A program made the position numbers and the translations under genes. Of a stretch of 64,000 nt of DNA, positions 8,044 to 16,312 are shown in pieces. The notes under the pieces were generated by a model, which was not told where the DNA came from, ran no database searches, and saw only the letters and a list, made by a program, of their open reading frames with translations. Each line of letters opens with the position of its first letter. The first letter of the stretch is position 1. The stretch is from Nocardia brasiliensis IFM 10847 (GTDB lineage Bacteria; Actinomycetota; Actinomycetes; Mycobacteriales; Mycobacteriaceae): assembly GCF_000710915.1 (NCBI RefSeq), contig NZ_BAUA01000197.1:1-64000 (forward strand). Direction: 5' to 3'.

Positions 8044-9183
8044 TCACCGGGAGCGTTCGAAGACGCGGGCCATCTGTTCCGATGATTTGAGCCCGGAGCC
8101 GGTGAGCACGACGACGGTGGTCTCGTCGGCGGCGATGAGGCCTTCGGCGAGAAAGTGATCCAGTGCGGCGACGGCGACGCAGCTGGTGGGTTCGGCGTAG
8201 AGCCCACGCGCCGCGAGCTTGCGCACCGCGGCCCGGATGGCCGAATCGGGAACGGCGACGGCCGCGCCGCCGGACCGGCGGATCGCCGCGACTGCCTCGG
8301 ACAACCGGACCGGATCGGCGATGGCGGCGCCTTCGGCGATCGTGGCTTCGCGTGGCGCACGGTCGGCCGGGTCGAGCCCGTTGCAGGTGTCGGCGATGGT
8401 CGCCCAGTGTTCGGGCTGGCCGACCAGCAGCCGCGGCAGGCGGGCGATCCGGCCCGCCGCGAGCAATTCGCCGAACGCGATATCGCAGCCGAGCACGTTG
8501 CTGCCGGCGCCGGCGACGAGCACGACATTGTCCGGTGCGCGGAACCCGAGGTCCTCCCACATCTCGTAGCCGACGGTCTTGGTGCCCTGCAGGAAGAACG
8601 GATGCCAGTTGTGGCTGGCGTAGGCGAGTTGCGCGGACTGGCGGATCGCCGCATCCGCCACCTCGTCGCGGGTGCCCGCCACGAGTTCGATCTCGGCGCC
8701 ATAAGCCTTGGCCTGCGCTATCTTCGCGGCGGAGGTCAGCTCGGGCACGAGGATCTTGGCGGCGAGTCCGGCGGCCGCGCAGTAGGCGGCGACCGCGGAA
8801 CCGCCGTTGCCGGAACTGTCCTCGAGGACCTTCGTGACGCCCTGACCGGCCAGATGCGACATCATCACCGCGACCCCGCGGTCCTTGAAACTCGAAGTGG
8901 GGTTGAACCATTCGAGTTTGAAGTGCACTCGCCGGCCATCCCAGTCGAGCGGCACCATCGGCGTCGCACCCTCGCCGAGGCTGATCCGATGCCGCGCCGG
9001 AACCGGGATCACCGCCTGATACCGCCACAGCGATCGCTCAGACGTCACGATCTGTTCGGGGGCGATACCCGGCATGGGGCTGACGGTCAGGGGAGTGCCG
9101 TCGTCACCGCGCCAGCGCGGGCTCGAGATCTCGTAGCGGCGACCCGAACGGTCGTAGAGGAACGGTTCCGCAGAAGAATTCAC
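8044..9183 (-). CDS. Threonine-synthase-like PLP-dependent enzyme
   Basis: This 379-aa fold-type II PLP enzyme has the cofactor lysine in T-S-S-F-K-D-R-G (Lys100), a G-N-G-G-S phosphate-binding loop near residue 155, and a C-terminal L-T-G-S-G-L-K. This pattern fits threonine synthase and its paralogues, which convert O-phosphohomoserine to threonine or act as related beta/gamma-replacement enzymes. No thrA/thrB/hom genes lie nearby, so it may be an accessory paralogue and not the housekeeping ThrC. It is divergent from the GlxA-type regulator, with a 103-bp shared promoter region that could hold that regulator's sites. Confidence 0.75.
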   Translation of the reverse strand: MNSSAEPFLYDRSGRRYEISSPRWRGDDGTPLTVSPMPGIAPEQIVTSERSLWRYQAVIPVPARHRISLGEGATPMVPLDWDGRRVHFKLEWFNPTSSFKDRGVAVMMSHLAGQGVTKVLEDSSGNGGSAVAAYCAAAGLAAKILVPELTSAAKIAQAKAYGAEIELVAGTRDEVADAAIRQSAQLAYASHNWHPFFLQGTKTVGYEMWEDLGFRAPDNVVLVAGAGSNVLGCDIAFGELLAAGRIARLPRLLVGQPEHWATIADTCNGLDPADRAPREATIAEGAAIADPVRLSEAVAAIRRSGGAAVAVPDSAIRAAVRKLAARGLYAEPTSCVAVAALDHFLAEGLIAADETTVVVLTGSGLKSSEQMARVFERSR

Positions 9184-9286
9184 CTGTCCTTTCTAGCGCT
9201 CGCCAGACCTGGCCGGCCCGGTAGGTGTCCGGATCTGTGGGGTATGTGTCCTTGTGGACATCGTGCGACTGTTCGAGACTGAAACC

Positions 9287-10228
9287 ATGACCTCGAAAGC
9301 CGATGTGGTGGTGGCGGTGACGGACGGCGTGCTGCTGCTGGATGTCGCCGGCCCCGTTCAGGTGCTGCACTGGGCCGGGCACGACGTCCGGTTCGCCTCA
9401 CCCGACGGTCGCGACGTGTGCAGCGATGTCGGTGTGCCGCTCTCGGTTTCGGGTGCCCTCGGCGAGTTCGCCGACCGGATAGATACGCTGCTGGTACCCG
9501 GTTACGCGCCGGAGGACGGCACCGGGACCGTGCTCGCCGACGCGGTGCGTGTCGCCGCGCGCGGGGCTCGCCGAGTCGCCTCGGTGTGCACCGGAGCCTT
9601 GGTACTCGCCGCCGCGGGATTGCTCGACGGACGCCGGGCGACGACCCACTGGCTGGCTTGTGCGCAACTGGCGCAACGGTTTCCGCGGGTACAGGTCGAT
9701 CCCGACGCCATCTACGTCCGCGACGGGCGGGTCCTCACCTCGGCGGGGGTCACGGCCGGTATCGACCTCGCCCTGGCGCTGGTGGAAGAGGACCACGGTG
9801 TCGAGCGGGCTCGCGCGCTCGCCAAACACCTGGTGGTCTATCTCCGTCGCCCGGGCGGTCAGGCGCAGTTCAGCATGCGCTCCGGCCTGGGTCACCCGCG
9901 CACCGCCGCCCTGCGTGAGGTCATGCATGCCGTTGCCGAAAACCCTTCCGCCGAACACGGACTCGCCACGTTGGCGCGCCGTGCCGCGCTGAGCGAACGG
10001 CACCTGGGCAGGCTCTTCCGGCAGGAAATAGGCGTCACCCCGGCGCAATACGTCAAGCAGGTGCGGCTCGACACCGCCCGCTCGTTGCTCGAATCGACCG
10101 ATGAGCCGATCGCCACCATCGCCAGGCGTAGCGGATTCGGGTCGGAGGAAACCATGCGCCGCACCTTCGCCGAGGAACTCGGCACCGCGCCGAGTGAGTA
10201 CCGAGGGCGCTTTCGCGCCACATCCTGA
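9287..10228 (+). CDS. GlxA-type transcriptional regulator (DJ-1/PfpI plus AraC HTH)
   Basis: This 313-aa regulator has an N-terminal DJ-1/PfpI amidotransferase-like domain (about 1-175) with the nucleophile-elbow cysteine in S-V-C-T-G-A (Cys101), then two AraC-type helix-turn-helices (about 210-305) ending R-R-T-F-A-E-E-L-G-T-A-P. Such proteins regulate nitrogen or amine catabolism in known cases; the ligand here is unknown. The ATG at 9287 is chosen because it starts just ahead of the first beta strand. It lies 81 bp upstream of the HD-domain gene, on the same strand, and is divergent from the threonine-synthase-like gene; either could be its target. Confidence 0.88.
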   Translation: MTSKADVVVAVTDGVLLLDVAGPVQVLHWAGHDVRFASPDGRDVCSDVGVPLSVSGALGEFADRIDTLLVPGYAPEDGTGTVLADAVRVAARGARRVASVCTGALVLAAAGLLDGRRATTHWLACAQLAQRFPRVQVDPDAIYVRDGRVLTSAGVTAGIDLALALVEEDHGVERARALAKHLVVYLRRPGGQAQFSMRSGLGHPRTAALREVMHAVAENPSAEHGLATLARRAALSERHLGRLFRQEIGVTPAQYVKQVRLDTARSLLESTDEPIATIARRSGFGSEETMRRTFAEELGTAPSEYRGRFRATS

Positions 10229-10253
10229 ACGGCTGCGTTCACACCGAATGTCG

Positions 10254-10279
10254 CTGTGCGCCACGTTATCGGCGCACAG
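10254..10279. promoter_or_regulatory. Inverted repeat upstream of the HD-domain gene
   Basis: CTGTGCGCC and GGCGCACAG form a perfect 9-bp inverted repeat around ACGTTATC, ending 30 bases before the HD-domain ATG and just ahead of its GAGGAG ribosome binding site. It could be an operator for the GlxA-type regulator or an attenuating hairpin. There is no following T tract, so simple termination is less likely. Confidence 0.35.
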
Positions 10280-10309
10280 ATGTGCCCCGCACCCCCGAGG
10301 AGTTCCGTC

Positions 10310-11044
10310 ATGTCCATATCACGCCGTACCGCGCTCACCGCCGGTGTCGCGGGCACCGCCGCGCTCGCACTGGCCCCTACCGCTGCCGCGCAGCCGTATT
10401 CGCTGACTCTGCCGTCGACGCCACTGGCGGTTGCGGCGAGCGCGTTGATCGATCGAGTCCTCGACCCGGCGCTGCGCAACCACAGTGTGCGTGGGTTCCT
10501 GTTCGGCCGAGCCATGGCGCACGCTGAGGGGTTGCGGCCCGGGGCGGACTACGACGAGGAGGCGATGTATCTGATCTGCGCGCTGCACGATCTGGGGCTC
10601 GCCGAAAACGCCGGCGGCGAACAGCGATTCGAGATCGACGGCGCGGACGACGCGGTGCGGTTCCTGGAACAGAACGGTATGAGCGACGCCCGAGCGGACA
10701 CCATCTGGGATGCCATCGCCGCGCATACCGCCGGGTTCACCGCCTCGCCCGTCTACCGCAGGCGCAGGCCGGCGGAGACCTGGATCGCGGTGGACGGCAT
10801 CGGAGTGGATGTCGGCGGTTCGCCCGCCGCGCTGCCGCCCGGTTATGCCGACCTGGTGCATGCGGCGTACCCGCGACTCGGCGGCACCCGCGTGCTCACC
10901 GACGCGATCTGCGCCCAGGGTGTCGCGAATCCGCAGAAGGCGCCGCCGGGCAGCCTGGCCGGAGAGATCCTGCGGCTGCGCCGCCCGGACATTGCGCGGC
11001 CGACCTGGGACGATTTCATGTCGATGAGCGCGTGGGGTGACTGA
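10310..11044 (+). CDS. Exported HD-domain hydrolase-like protein (Tat signal)
   Basis: This 244-aa protein starts at ATG 10310 with GAGGAG seven bases upstream. The N-terminus M-S-I-S-R-R-T-A-L-T-A-G-V is a twin-arginine signal followed by a hydrophobic stretch to an A-A-A-Q-P cleavage region. The mature part has an HD metal motif: a histidine in R-N-H-S-V-R, then C-A-L-H-D-L-G, then a downstream H-T-A-G-F. This is like the cyanamide-hydratase/HD hydrolase group. The reaction is unknown. It is unusual for an HD protein to be Tat-exported. A paralogue lacking the RR motif lies at 47847-48599. Confidence 0.75.
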   Translation: MSISRRTALTAGVAGTAALALAPTAAAQPYSLTLPSTPLAVAASALIDRVLDPALRNHSVRGFLFGRAMAHAEGLRPGADYDEEAMYLICALHDLGLAENAGGEQRFEIDGADDAVRFLEQNGMSDARADTIWDAIAAHTAGFTASPVYRRRRPAETWIAVDGIGVDVGGSPAALPPGYADLVHAAYPRLGGTRVLTDAICAQGVANPQKAPPGSLAGEILRLRRPDIARPTWDDFMSMSAWGD

Positions 11045-11053
11045 TCGTCCGGT

Positions 11054-12082
11054 TCATGCGGGTGGGATGAGGTGGATCAGGAATTCTTGGTCGCGGGCGC
11101 CGGAGCAGCGGCCCTGGACTATTTCGGCGCCGTCGGTGGTGTCTTGATCGCGCAGGGCCAGGCAGTGATTCGTGGCTGTGGTGCGGATGCGGAAGCGGGC
11201 GGCCGAGGCCGGGCCCGTCGGTTCGATGCGGAACTGCTGGGCGGGATTGTCGTCGGCACAGTCGTCCCTGGGTTCCAGCAAGTTGTCGCCCGGTCCGCCG
11301 GCCAGGACGGTGAGGCAGCCGATGCCGTATTTCGAGTGGTGCCATTGGATCTGGACCGTGCCCTCGTCGATCGGATCGAGGTAGACCCGCGGCGACGCCG
11401 GCGTGCAGACGCGCTGGGCCGCGATGGCGGTGGGGTAGCGCTGGGTGCGGTCGCGACCTTCGGACAGGCACAATTCCGGCGTGCGGGCCGGTTGGATGCG
11501 CACCCAGCTGCCGACATCCGCGAGCGCCAACCCCGGCAGCGGTTGGCTCGGCGTCGGCAGCGTTTCGTCGTGGGTGTGCAGCACCCAGCCCTGCACGGCC
11601 AGCGTCCCCACGATGCCGACCGCCGTGGCGACGGCGCAGCCGACGGGATACAGCCAGCGCGAAAGGCGTTTTCGCCGTGCCGGTTCCGATGTCGCGGCGA
11701 CTGGTTCCGGCTCGTCGGCGGGCACACTCTCGACGACGGTCCGGACCGGCGCCTGGTCGCGCATGGCGAGGGACCGGCGCACCTCGAGCCACTTCTGCAC
11801 CTGGGTGTCGTCGAGACCGCAGGCGCGGGTGAACGCGATGACGAATCGTTCCCTGGGCAGGGTGTCGCGCCCGAGTGTGGTCGCGATCGTGCTGGACGGC
11901 AACACGTCACCGGAGGCCGCGGCCTTCCCTTCCAACTGCCGGTAAGCCAGCCCGGACCACGTTTTCAGCAGCCGCAGCACGGCGATGAATTCGACAGGAG
12001 AACCGGCCCCGCCCGGCTCAGGTAGGTCACCAGGCGATGGGGCGGCCCCACCCTCCTCCGCTCGCTCCATAGCTTCCAGCAT
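11054..12082 (-). CDS. XRE-type HTH protein with TM and ricin-like C-domain
   Basis: This is a roughly 342-aa protein of three parts. Residues about 25-105 form an actinomycete helix-turn-helix module (sequence pattern S-G-L-A-Y-R-Q-L, L-P-S-S-T-I, A-C-G-L). Residues about 150-180 form one TM helix. Residues about 200-340 form an extracytoplasmic domain with repeated C-L...Q-W/Q-F patterns and paired cysteines, like ricin-type beta-trefoil carbohydrate-binding repeats. It probably senses a cell-surface sugar and signals to, or anchors, DNA. The ATG at 12082 is one of two close candidates (12070 is the other); neither has a clear ribosome binding site. It converges on the HD gene with a 9-bp gap. 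Confidence 0.7.
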   Translation of the reverse strand: MLEAMERAEEGGAAPSPGDLPEPGGAGSPVEFIAVLRLLKTWSGLAYRQLEGKAAASGDVLPSSTIATTLGRDTLPRERFVIAFTRACGLDDTQVQKWLEVRRSLAMRDQAPVRTVVESVPADEPEPVAATSEPARRKRLSRWLYPVGCAVATAVGIVGTLAVQGWVLHTHDETLPTPSQPLPGLALADVGSWVRIQPARTPELCLSEGRDRTQRYPTAIAAQRVCTPASPRVYLDPIDEGTVQIQWHHSKYGIGCLTVLAGGPGDNLLEPRDDCADDNPAQQFRIEPTGPASAARFRIRTTATNHCLALRDQDTTDGAEIVQGRCSGARDQEFLIHLIPPA

Positions 12083-12624
12083 GGCAGAAGTTGCGAAACG
12101 GTATCCCCCAGATGAACACCCCCTAAGGGGTCGAACCGGTTGTAGCGCAACGGATTGCGGCGTACTCCCATGTGGTCGCCCCGGTCGCTGTCTCAAATGC
12201 GCTGCACGGCTTGTTCTTCAGGGTTGCTTCCCCGCTCCGGCCGACGCGGCACCGGGTGGCACGCGCCTTGTGCACCTGACGTATGGGGAAGGCGCAGCGC
12301 CGGTTGAACGCTCGTTCGCGCACTGCTTCGCACAGGCCGCGGTTCGCTGTGCCGGTCCGGCGCGTCACCGCTGGCAGCCGCCGCGACCGGGGCGATCGGT
12401 GCGCGTTCGAGTGTGTTCGCGAACGTGTCCTGGGTGTCCCGAACACGGCCTGAACAGCGAAAACCATTGGCGGACTGCACAGTCGAAGCAAGACTAGGAC
12501 GACCAGTTTGCGATCACGGACCGGACACGCACCGTGCCGTCGTACGGGGTTTACCCACACGGGGGATTCGTATTCATCGTCGGCAGCCCGCTGCCCAGGG
12601 GGATTCGACATAGGAGGGTTCTGC
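12083..12624. other. Intergenic region between the HTH-ricin gene and the flavoprotein operon
   Basis: This 540-bp divergent region contains open frames, but none has plausible composition, a ribosome binding site or recognisable motifs. It must contain the promoters of both flanking units. The only clear signal is AGGAGG at 12612-12617, the ribosome binding site of the downstream flavoprotein gene. No convincing operator or RNA was found. Confidence 0.4.
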
Positions 12625-14043
12625 ATGAATGCCCGAGCAAGTATTCATCACGAATGGCAGGTCGTGGTCGTCGGCGCCGGCCATGCGGGCCTGTGTGCGG
12701 GAATCGCGGCGCGGCAAGCCGGCGCGGAGTCCGTGGTCGTCCTCGAAGCCGCGCCGAAGGACCTGCGCGGTGGCAACAGCGCCTTGACGAAGAGCGTGCG
12801 GTTTCCTTGGCACGACCGGTCTTTCATTGCCGCGCTGCTCGATGAACCGGACGACCGCCGCGTCGACCCGTTGCTCGCGGGGCGGCGGGAGTACACCGAG
12901 GACGACTACCTCGACGATTGGCTTCGGGTCTCCGGCAGCCAGGTCGACGCCGCACTCATCGAGTCGATCATCCATCGCTCGAACAGCGCGATCACCTGGA
13001 TGCACGCCCTCGGCCAGCGGTGGGTGCCGCGAAAGAATCCGCTGCCCGGCGACGTGCCGGTGGTGTTCGACGGCGGCGGGCAAGGCCTGCAGGACCGCAA
13101 CTTCGATCAGTACGAACGCCTCGGCGGGGTCGTCTATTACGAGAACCCGGTAACCGGCATAGAGCCGGCGGCCGGCGGAAAGTACCGGGTGCTCGGGTCG
13201 GGATCGGCCTTCCCGCTCGTTTGCGACGCACTGGTCCTCGCGTCCGGTGGATTCGAAGGCAACGCGCAGATGCGCGGGCACCACCTGGGCAGTCCCTGGC
13301 GCGAGGTGAAATTACGCGGCGTGCCGTTCAACGACGGGCTGCCGTTGGCGGCGGCCATCGCACTGGGCGCGGATACGGCGGGCAACTGGCGAAAGTGCCA
13401 CACCACCCCGCAGGGGACCGGCTTGCCCAGCTACATGTTGCCCGGCCAGATGTCCCGATCGCACGAGCTGACCCGGTACGCCTTCCCGCGCGGCATCGTC
13501 GTCAATCGGTCCGGCCGCCGATTCTTCGACGAATGCGCCGAGTACAGCAATCTCGCCTACGTCACGCTCGGGCAGAAGATCATGGAACAGCCCGGCAAGA
13601 TCGCGTTCCAGATCTTCGACAGCAAGGTGATCAATGCCGGGGGCCTGCCCGACAGCTATTTCAGCGACCCGGCGTCGATCATCGCTCCCTCGCTCGAGGA
13701 CGGTGCTCGGCAGCTGGGCATCGATGTCGGCCAGCTGCGTGACGAGGTAGCGCGGCTGAACGGCGACAAGCACGCGGTAACCCACATCGACACGCCGCCT
13801 TATCTTTTCGCTCCGGTGGTTTCCGGGCTGACGTTCACCTACGGCGGACTCTCGGTGACCGAGCACGCCGAGGTACGCGGCGGCGGCGAGCCGATCGACG
13901 GACTCTATGCCGCGGGCGTGATCGTCGGCGGACTCTACGATCAGGGCTATCCGGCGGGCACCGGATTGATGGCAGGCGCGGTGCTCGGCCGAGCGGCGGG
14001 CACGCACGCGGCCGCATACGCCCGGCGTACCGGGGCGGTCTGA
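12625..14043 (+). CDS. FAD-dependent dehydrogenase (fumarate reductase/TcuA-like)
   Basis: This 472-aa flavoprotein starts at ATG 12625 with AGGAGG seven bases upstream. It has an N-terminal dinucleotide site V-V-V-G-A-G-H-A-G-L and a C-terminal FAD-contacting segment G-Y-P-A-G-T-G-L. It belongs to the fumarate reductase/3-ketosteroid dehydrogenase/tricarballylate dehydrogenase superfamily and is closest in feel to tricarballylate-dehydrogenase-like proteins. The expected chemistry is desaturation next to a carbonyl or carboxylate. It is the first gene of a tight four-gene operon (one base to the next gene) ending in UDP-glucose dehydrogenase, so a sugar-acid or cyclitol-like substrate is possible; that is inference. 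Confidence 0.8.
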   Translation: MNARASIHHEWQVVVVGAGHAGLCAGIAARQAGAESVVVLEAAPKDLRGGNSALTKSVRFPWHDRSFIAALLDEPDDRRVDPLLAGRREYTEDDYLDDWLRVSGSQVDAALIESIIHRSNSAITWMHALGQRWVPRKNPLPGDVPVVFDGGGQGLQDRNFDQYERLGGVVYYENPVTGIEPAAGGKYRVLGSGSAFPLVCDALVLASGGFEGNAQMRGHHLGSPWREVKLRGVPFNDGLPLAAAIALGADTAGNWRKCHTTPQGTGLPSYMLPGQMSRSHELTRYAFPRGIVVNRSGRRFFDECAEYSNLAYVTLGQKIMEQPGKIAFQIFDSKVINAGGLPDSYFSDPASIIAPSLEDGARQLGIDVGQLRDEVARLNGDKHAVTHIDTPPYLFAPVVSGLTFTYGGLSVTEHAEVRGGGEPIDGLYAAGVIVGGLYDQGYPAGTGLMAGAVLGRAAGTHAAAYARRTGAV

Positions 14044-14044
14044 C

Positions 14045-15064
14045 ATGCGCATCGTTGTCATCGGCCGCGGCATGATCGGCGCGCGGCACGCCACGTACTT
14101 CGAACAGGCCGGCCACGAGGTGGCCACCGTCGATCGGCGACCGGGCGCGGATTTCACGCGCACGGCGCTGGTACCCGACCCGGCGCAGGTGGCGGCCTGG
14201 GTCGTCGCGACGCCGACGGACACGCATCTGCCCGTGGTCGCCGAGTTGCTGCGGGATCGTCCGGACGCGCGCATCCTGCTCGAGAAACCGGCGTGCTATC
14301 CCGCCGAGCTATCCGAACTGGCCCGGCTGCTTCGGCAATATCCGCAGGCACGGGTCATCGTCAACGATGTCTACGCCTACAGCGCGGCGGTGCGGCAATT
14401 CGCCGAATCGGTCCGGCAATGCGGCCGAACGGATCAGCTCAGGAAGATAACGATCGAGTTCACCAAGAATCGGGAACTCGACGTCGCGAACGGCAGGTTC
14501 GTCGATACCCGTTACGGCGAGGCCGGTTACGAGTTCTTCCACATGCTGAGCATTCTGCGGTCGATCCTGCCGCGCGAGCAGTATCGGACCTATCTGCGCA
14601 CCACTCCGCTGTCGATCACGCCCGAAATGCGGGTGCGCACTACGGCGATGGATCTGCCGGAGGTCGAACTCTACGCCTCTTCCAGCGGCGATATCGGGTT
14701 CGCCGATCTCGCGGGGTTCGCCTTCCCCGGGGATCTCGCGCGGGATTGCCTGCGGCATTCGGTGATCCCCTACGGCGTCGAAATGCGCTATCGCTTCGCC
14801 GATGTGGAACTCACCTCCGGCAGGCACGTGACGCTGGTGTTCGAGCCGCATTACGGCGTGGCGCTCGATTACAAGAACCAGCACGCCGTCTATGTCCGTG
14901 ATGCCGCGGTGCGGCAGCAATTCACGATCTCCGGAAACCATTTCAAGGAGGCGTTGCTCATTCAGCTGGACCTACTCTGCGGCACCACCGAACCCGTGCC
15001 GCCGATGCGACTTCCGGAGCATCGGTTCATGGCGGGTCTGGCCAGCCGTTTCATCAATATCTGA
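14045..15064 (+). CDS. Gfo/Idh/MocA-family NAD(P)-dependent oxidoreductase
   Basis: This 339-aa protein begins M-R-I-V-V-I-G-R-G-M-I-G, a Rossmann nucleotide site, and has the family motif L-L-E-K-P-A (about residue 82, the Glu-Lys-Pro signature). The C-terminal half is the usual alpha/beta substrate-binding domain. These enzymes oxidise or reduce sugar hydroxyl/keto groups, often on nucleotide sugars. Its ATG follows the upstream stop by one base, so it is co-translated with the flavoprotein. In combination with the UDP-glucose dehydrogenase downstream, a UDP-glucuronate-derived keto sugar is a reasonable substrate guess. Confidence 0.8.
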   Translation: MRIVVIGRGMIGARHATYFEQAGHEVATVDRRPGADFTRTALVPDPAQVAAWVVATPTDTHLPVVAELLRDRPDARILLEKPACYPAELSELARLLRQYPQARVIVNDVYAYSAAVRQFAESVRQCGRTDQLRKITIEFTKNRELDVANGRFVDTRYGEAGYEFFHMLSILRSILPREQYRTYLRTTPLSITPEMRVRTTAMDLPEVELYASSSGDIGFADLAGFAFPGDLARDCLRHSVIPYGVEMRYRFADVELTSGRHVTLVFEPHYGVALDYKNQHAVYVRDAAVRQQFTISGNHFKEALLIQLDLLCGTTEPVPPMRLPEHRFMAGLASRFINI

Positions 15065-15095
15065 GAAATATCGCACGATCGAAAGAGGCACCGAA

Positions 15096-16277
15096 ATGCA
15101 CACCATCGAGGAAGTTTCGAAGCTCCTGCGGGTGGCCCCCGACATGCTGGCCGAAGTCACCGACGCGGAATCGGCCCGGACCCGGGTCGCCACCTGGATC
15201 AAGTCCGAAGACGCCGCATACCAACTGTTTTCGCAGGTCTGCCGCTTCGAGAACCCATTCGTCGTGAGCTGGGTCCACCAGCCGGGCGAACGATCCGCGT
15301 ACCTCTCGCTGGAACTGGCCGCGGAATCACTGGACGACGACCGGCACCGCGCCCTGGTGGCCGGGGTCGTGCTGTCCACCTCGACCGCGATTCCCTACGA
15401 CTATCGCGCATTGGCGGCGGAGGAACTGCGGCGGCTCGGCCCGGGGGAGTACACCGGTGCGCTCGAGGAGGTGGTGGCTTCCTATCAGCCGCTGCCCGCG
15501 CGCAGTCTCGAAGCGAAGATCAACGTGCCGACCGACGGGATCGATCACCTCTTCGATATCCCGGAAACCGCAGCGGAGCGAATCGACCTGCTGATCACCG
15601 CCAGCACCGCGAAAACGCTGGAGAGCAGGTACCTGCTCGCCGGGCGCATCCTCGCCCACGGCACGCCGGTCGCGCCCCCGACCACCGACGCCGAACGGCT
15701 GATCGTCGAGGACGCCGGAACGAGCATGATCGCGCCGTCGGACTACCTGGTGCCATGGGATCAGGAGTTCCCCGGCCCGGACGGCGCCGGGATCACGCTC
15801 GCGGAACTCATGCGAATCGTGTTGCTGTGCCCCGAATTCAAGTTGCCGGACGCGCAGGTGCGACCGATCCTGGTCGACTTCTACAAGTCCGTGCTGCGGA
15901 TCAGCGGCCGCTCGATCATCGGGCTCTCCGCCGGCGTCTTCCACGTCGAGCACGGCACCCTCGCCACGCCGTCCTACTACTACCAGGGCCGTGATGCCAT
16001 CCTCGGCAAGGGTTTGGTGATCGACTGCGTCGGCGGCGCGATCCTGCAGAGCGGATCGTTCCTCGGCGGCGGGTTCATGCCCATTCTGATCCACACGCAC
16101 AAGCACATTCGCAAGAGCGGCGGCTCCGGGGCCTCGGAACGGAAGACGATCCAGCCCTGCATATTCGCGGCCGAGGCGGGCGCCCGCTTCCCGATGGACG
16201 CGGTCGGCTTGTTCGAGACCGTCGACTATCTCGGAAAAGACGCTCCGTTCAAGGGCATTCGGGCGATCCCGCTCTGA
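15096..16277 (+). CDS. Unrecognised 393-aa operon protein, possible beta-helix-like C-terminus
   Basis: I do not recognise this family. The N-terminal 250 residues look globular and alpha-rich, with no signal peptide. The C-terminal 100 residues show small-residue-rich turns (G-K-G-L-V-I-D-C, then G-S-F-L-G-G-G-F-M-P-I-L-I-H-T-H-K-H) that loosely recall left-handed beta-helix acyltransferases. The His-Thr-His-Lys-His cluster may bind metal or act as a catalytic base. The ATG at 15096 follows a GAAAGAGG ribosome binding site. It lies between a Gfo/Idh oxidoreductase and UDP-glucose dehydrogenase and presumably acts on the same intermediate. An acyl or amide transfer role is only a suggestion. 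Confidence 0.7.
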   Translation: MHTIEEVSKLLRVAPDMLAEVTDAESARTRVATWIKSEDAAYQLFSQVCRFENPFVVSWVHQPGERSAYLSLELAAESLDDDRHRALVAGVVLSTSTAIPYDYRALAAEELRRLGPGEYTGALEEVVASYQPLPARSLEAKINVPTDGIDHLFDIPETAAERIDLLITASTAKTLESRYLLAGRILAHGTPVAPPTTDAERLIVEDAGTSMIAPSDYLVPWDQEFPGPDGAGITLAELMRIVLLCPEFKLPDAQVRPILVDFYKSVLRISGRSIIGLSAGVFHVEHGTLATPSYYYQGRDAILGKGLVIDCVGGAILQSGSFLGGGFMPILIHTHKHIRKSGGSGASERKTIQPCIFAAEAGARFPMDAVGLFETVDYLGKDAPFKGIRAIPL

Positions 16278-16312
16278 TATCGCCCGTTCGCACGATCAAG
16301 GAGATGAATGCT

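Noticed and set aside
12123..12626. 167-codon minus-strand frame upstream of the HTH-ricin gene
   Set aside because: Arg/Thr/Ala-rich composition, no start signal and no domain; treated as intergenic.
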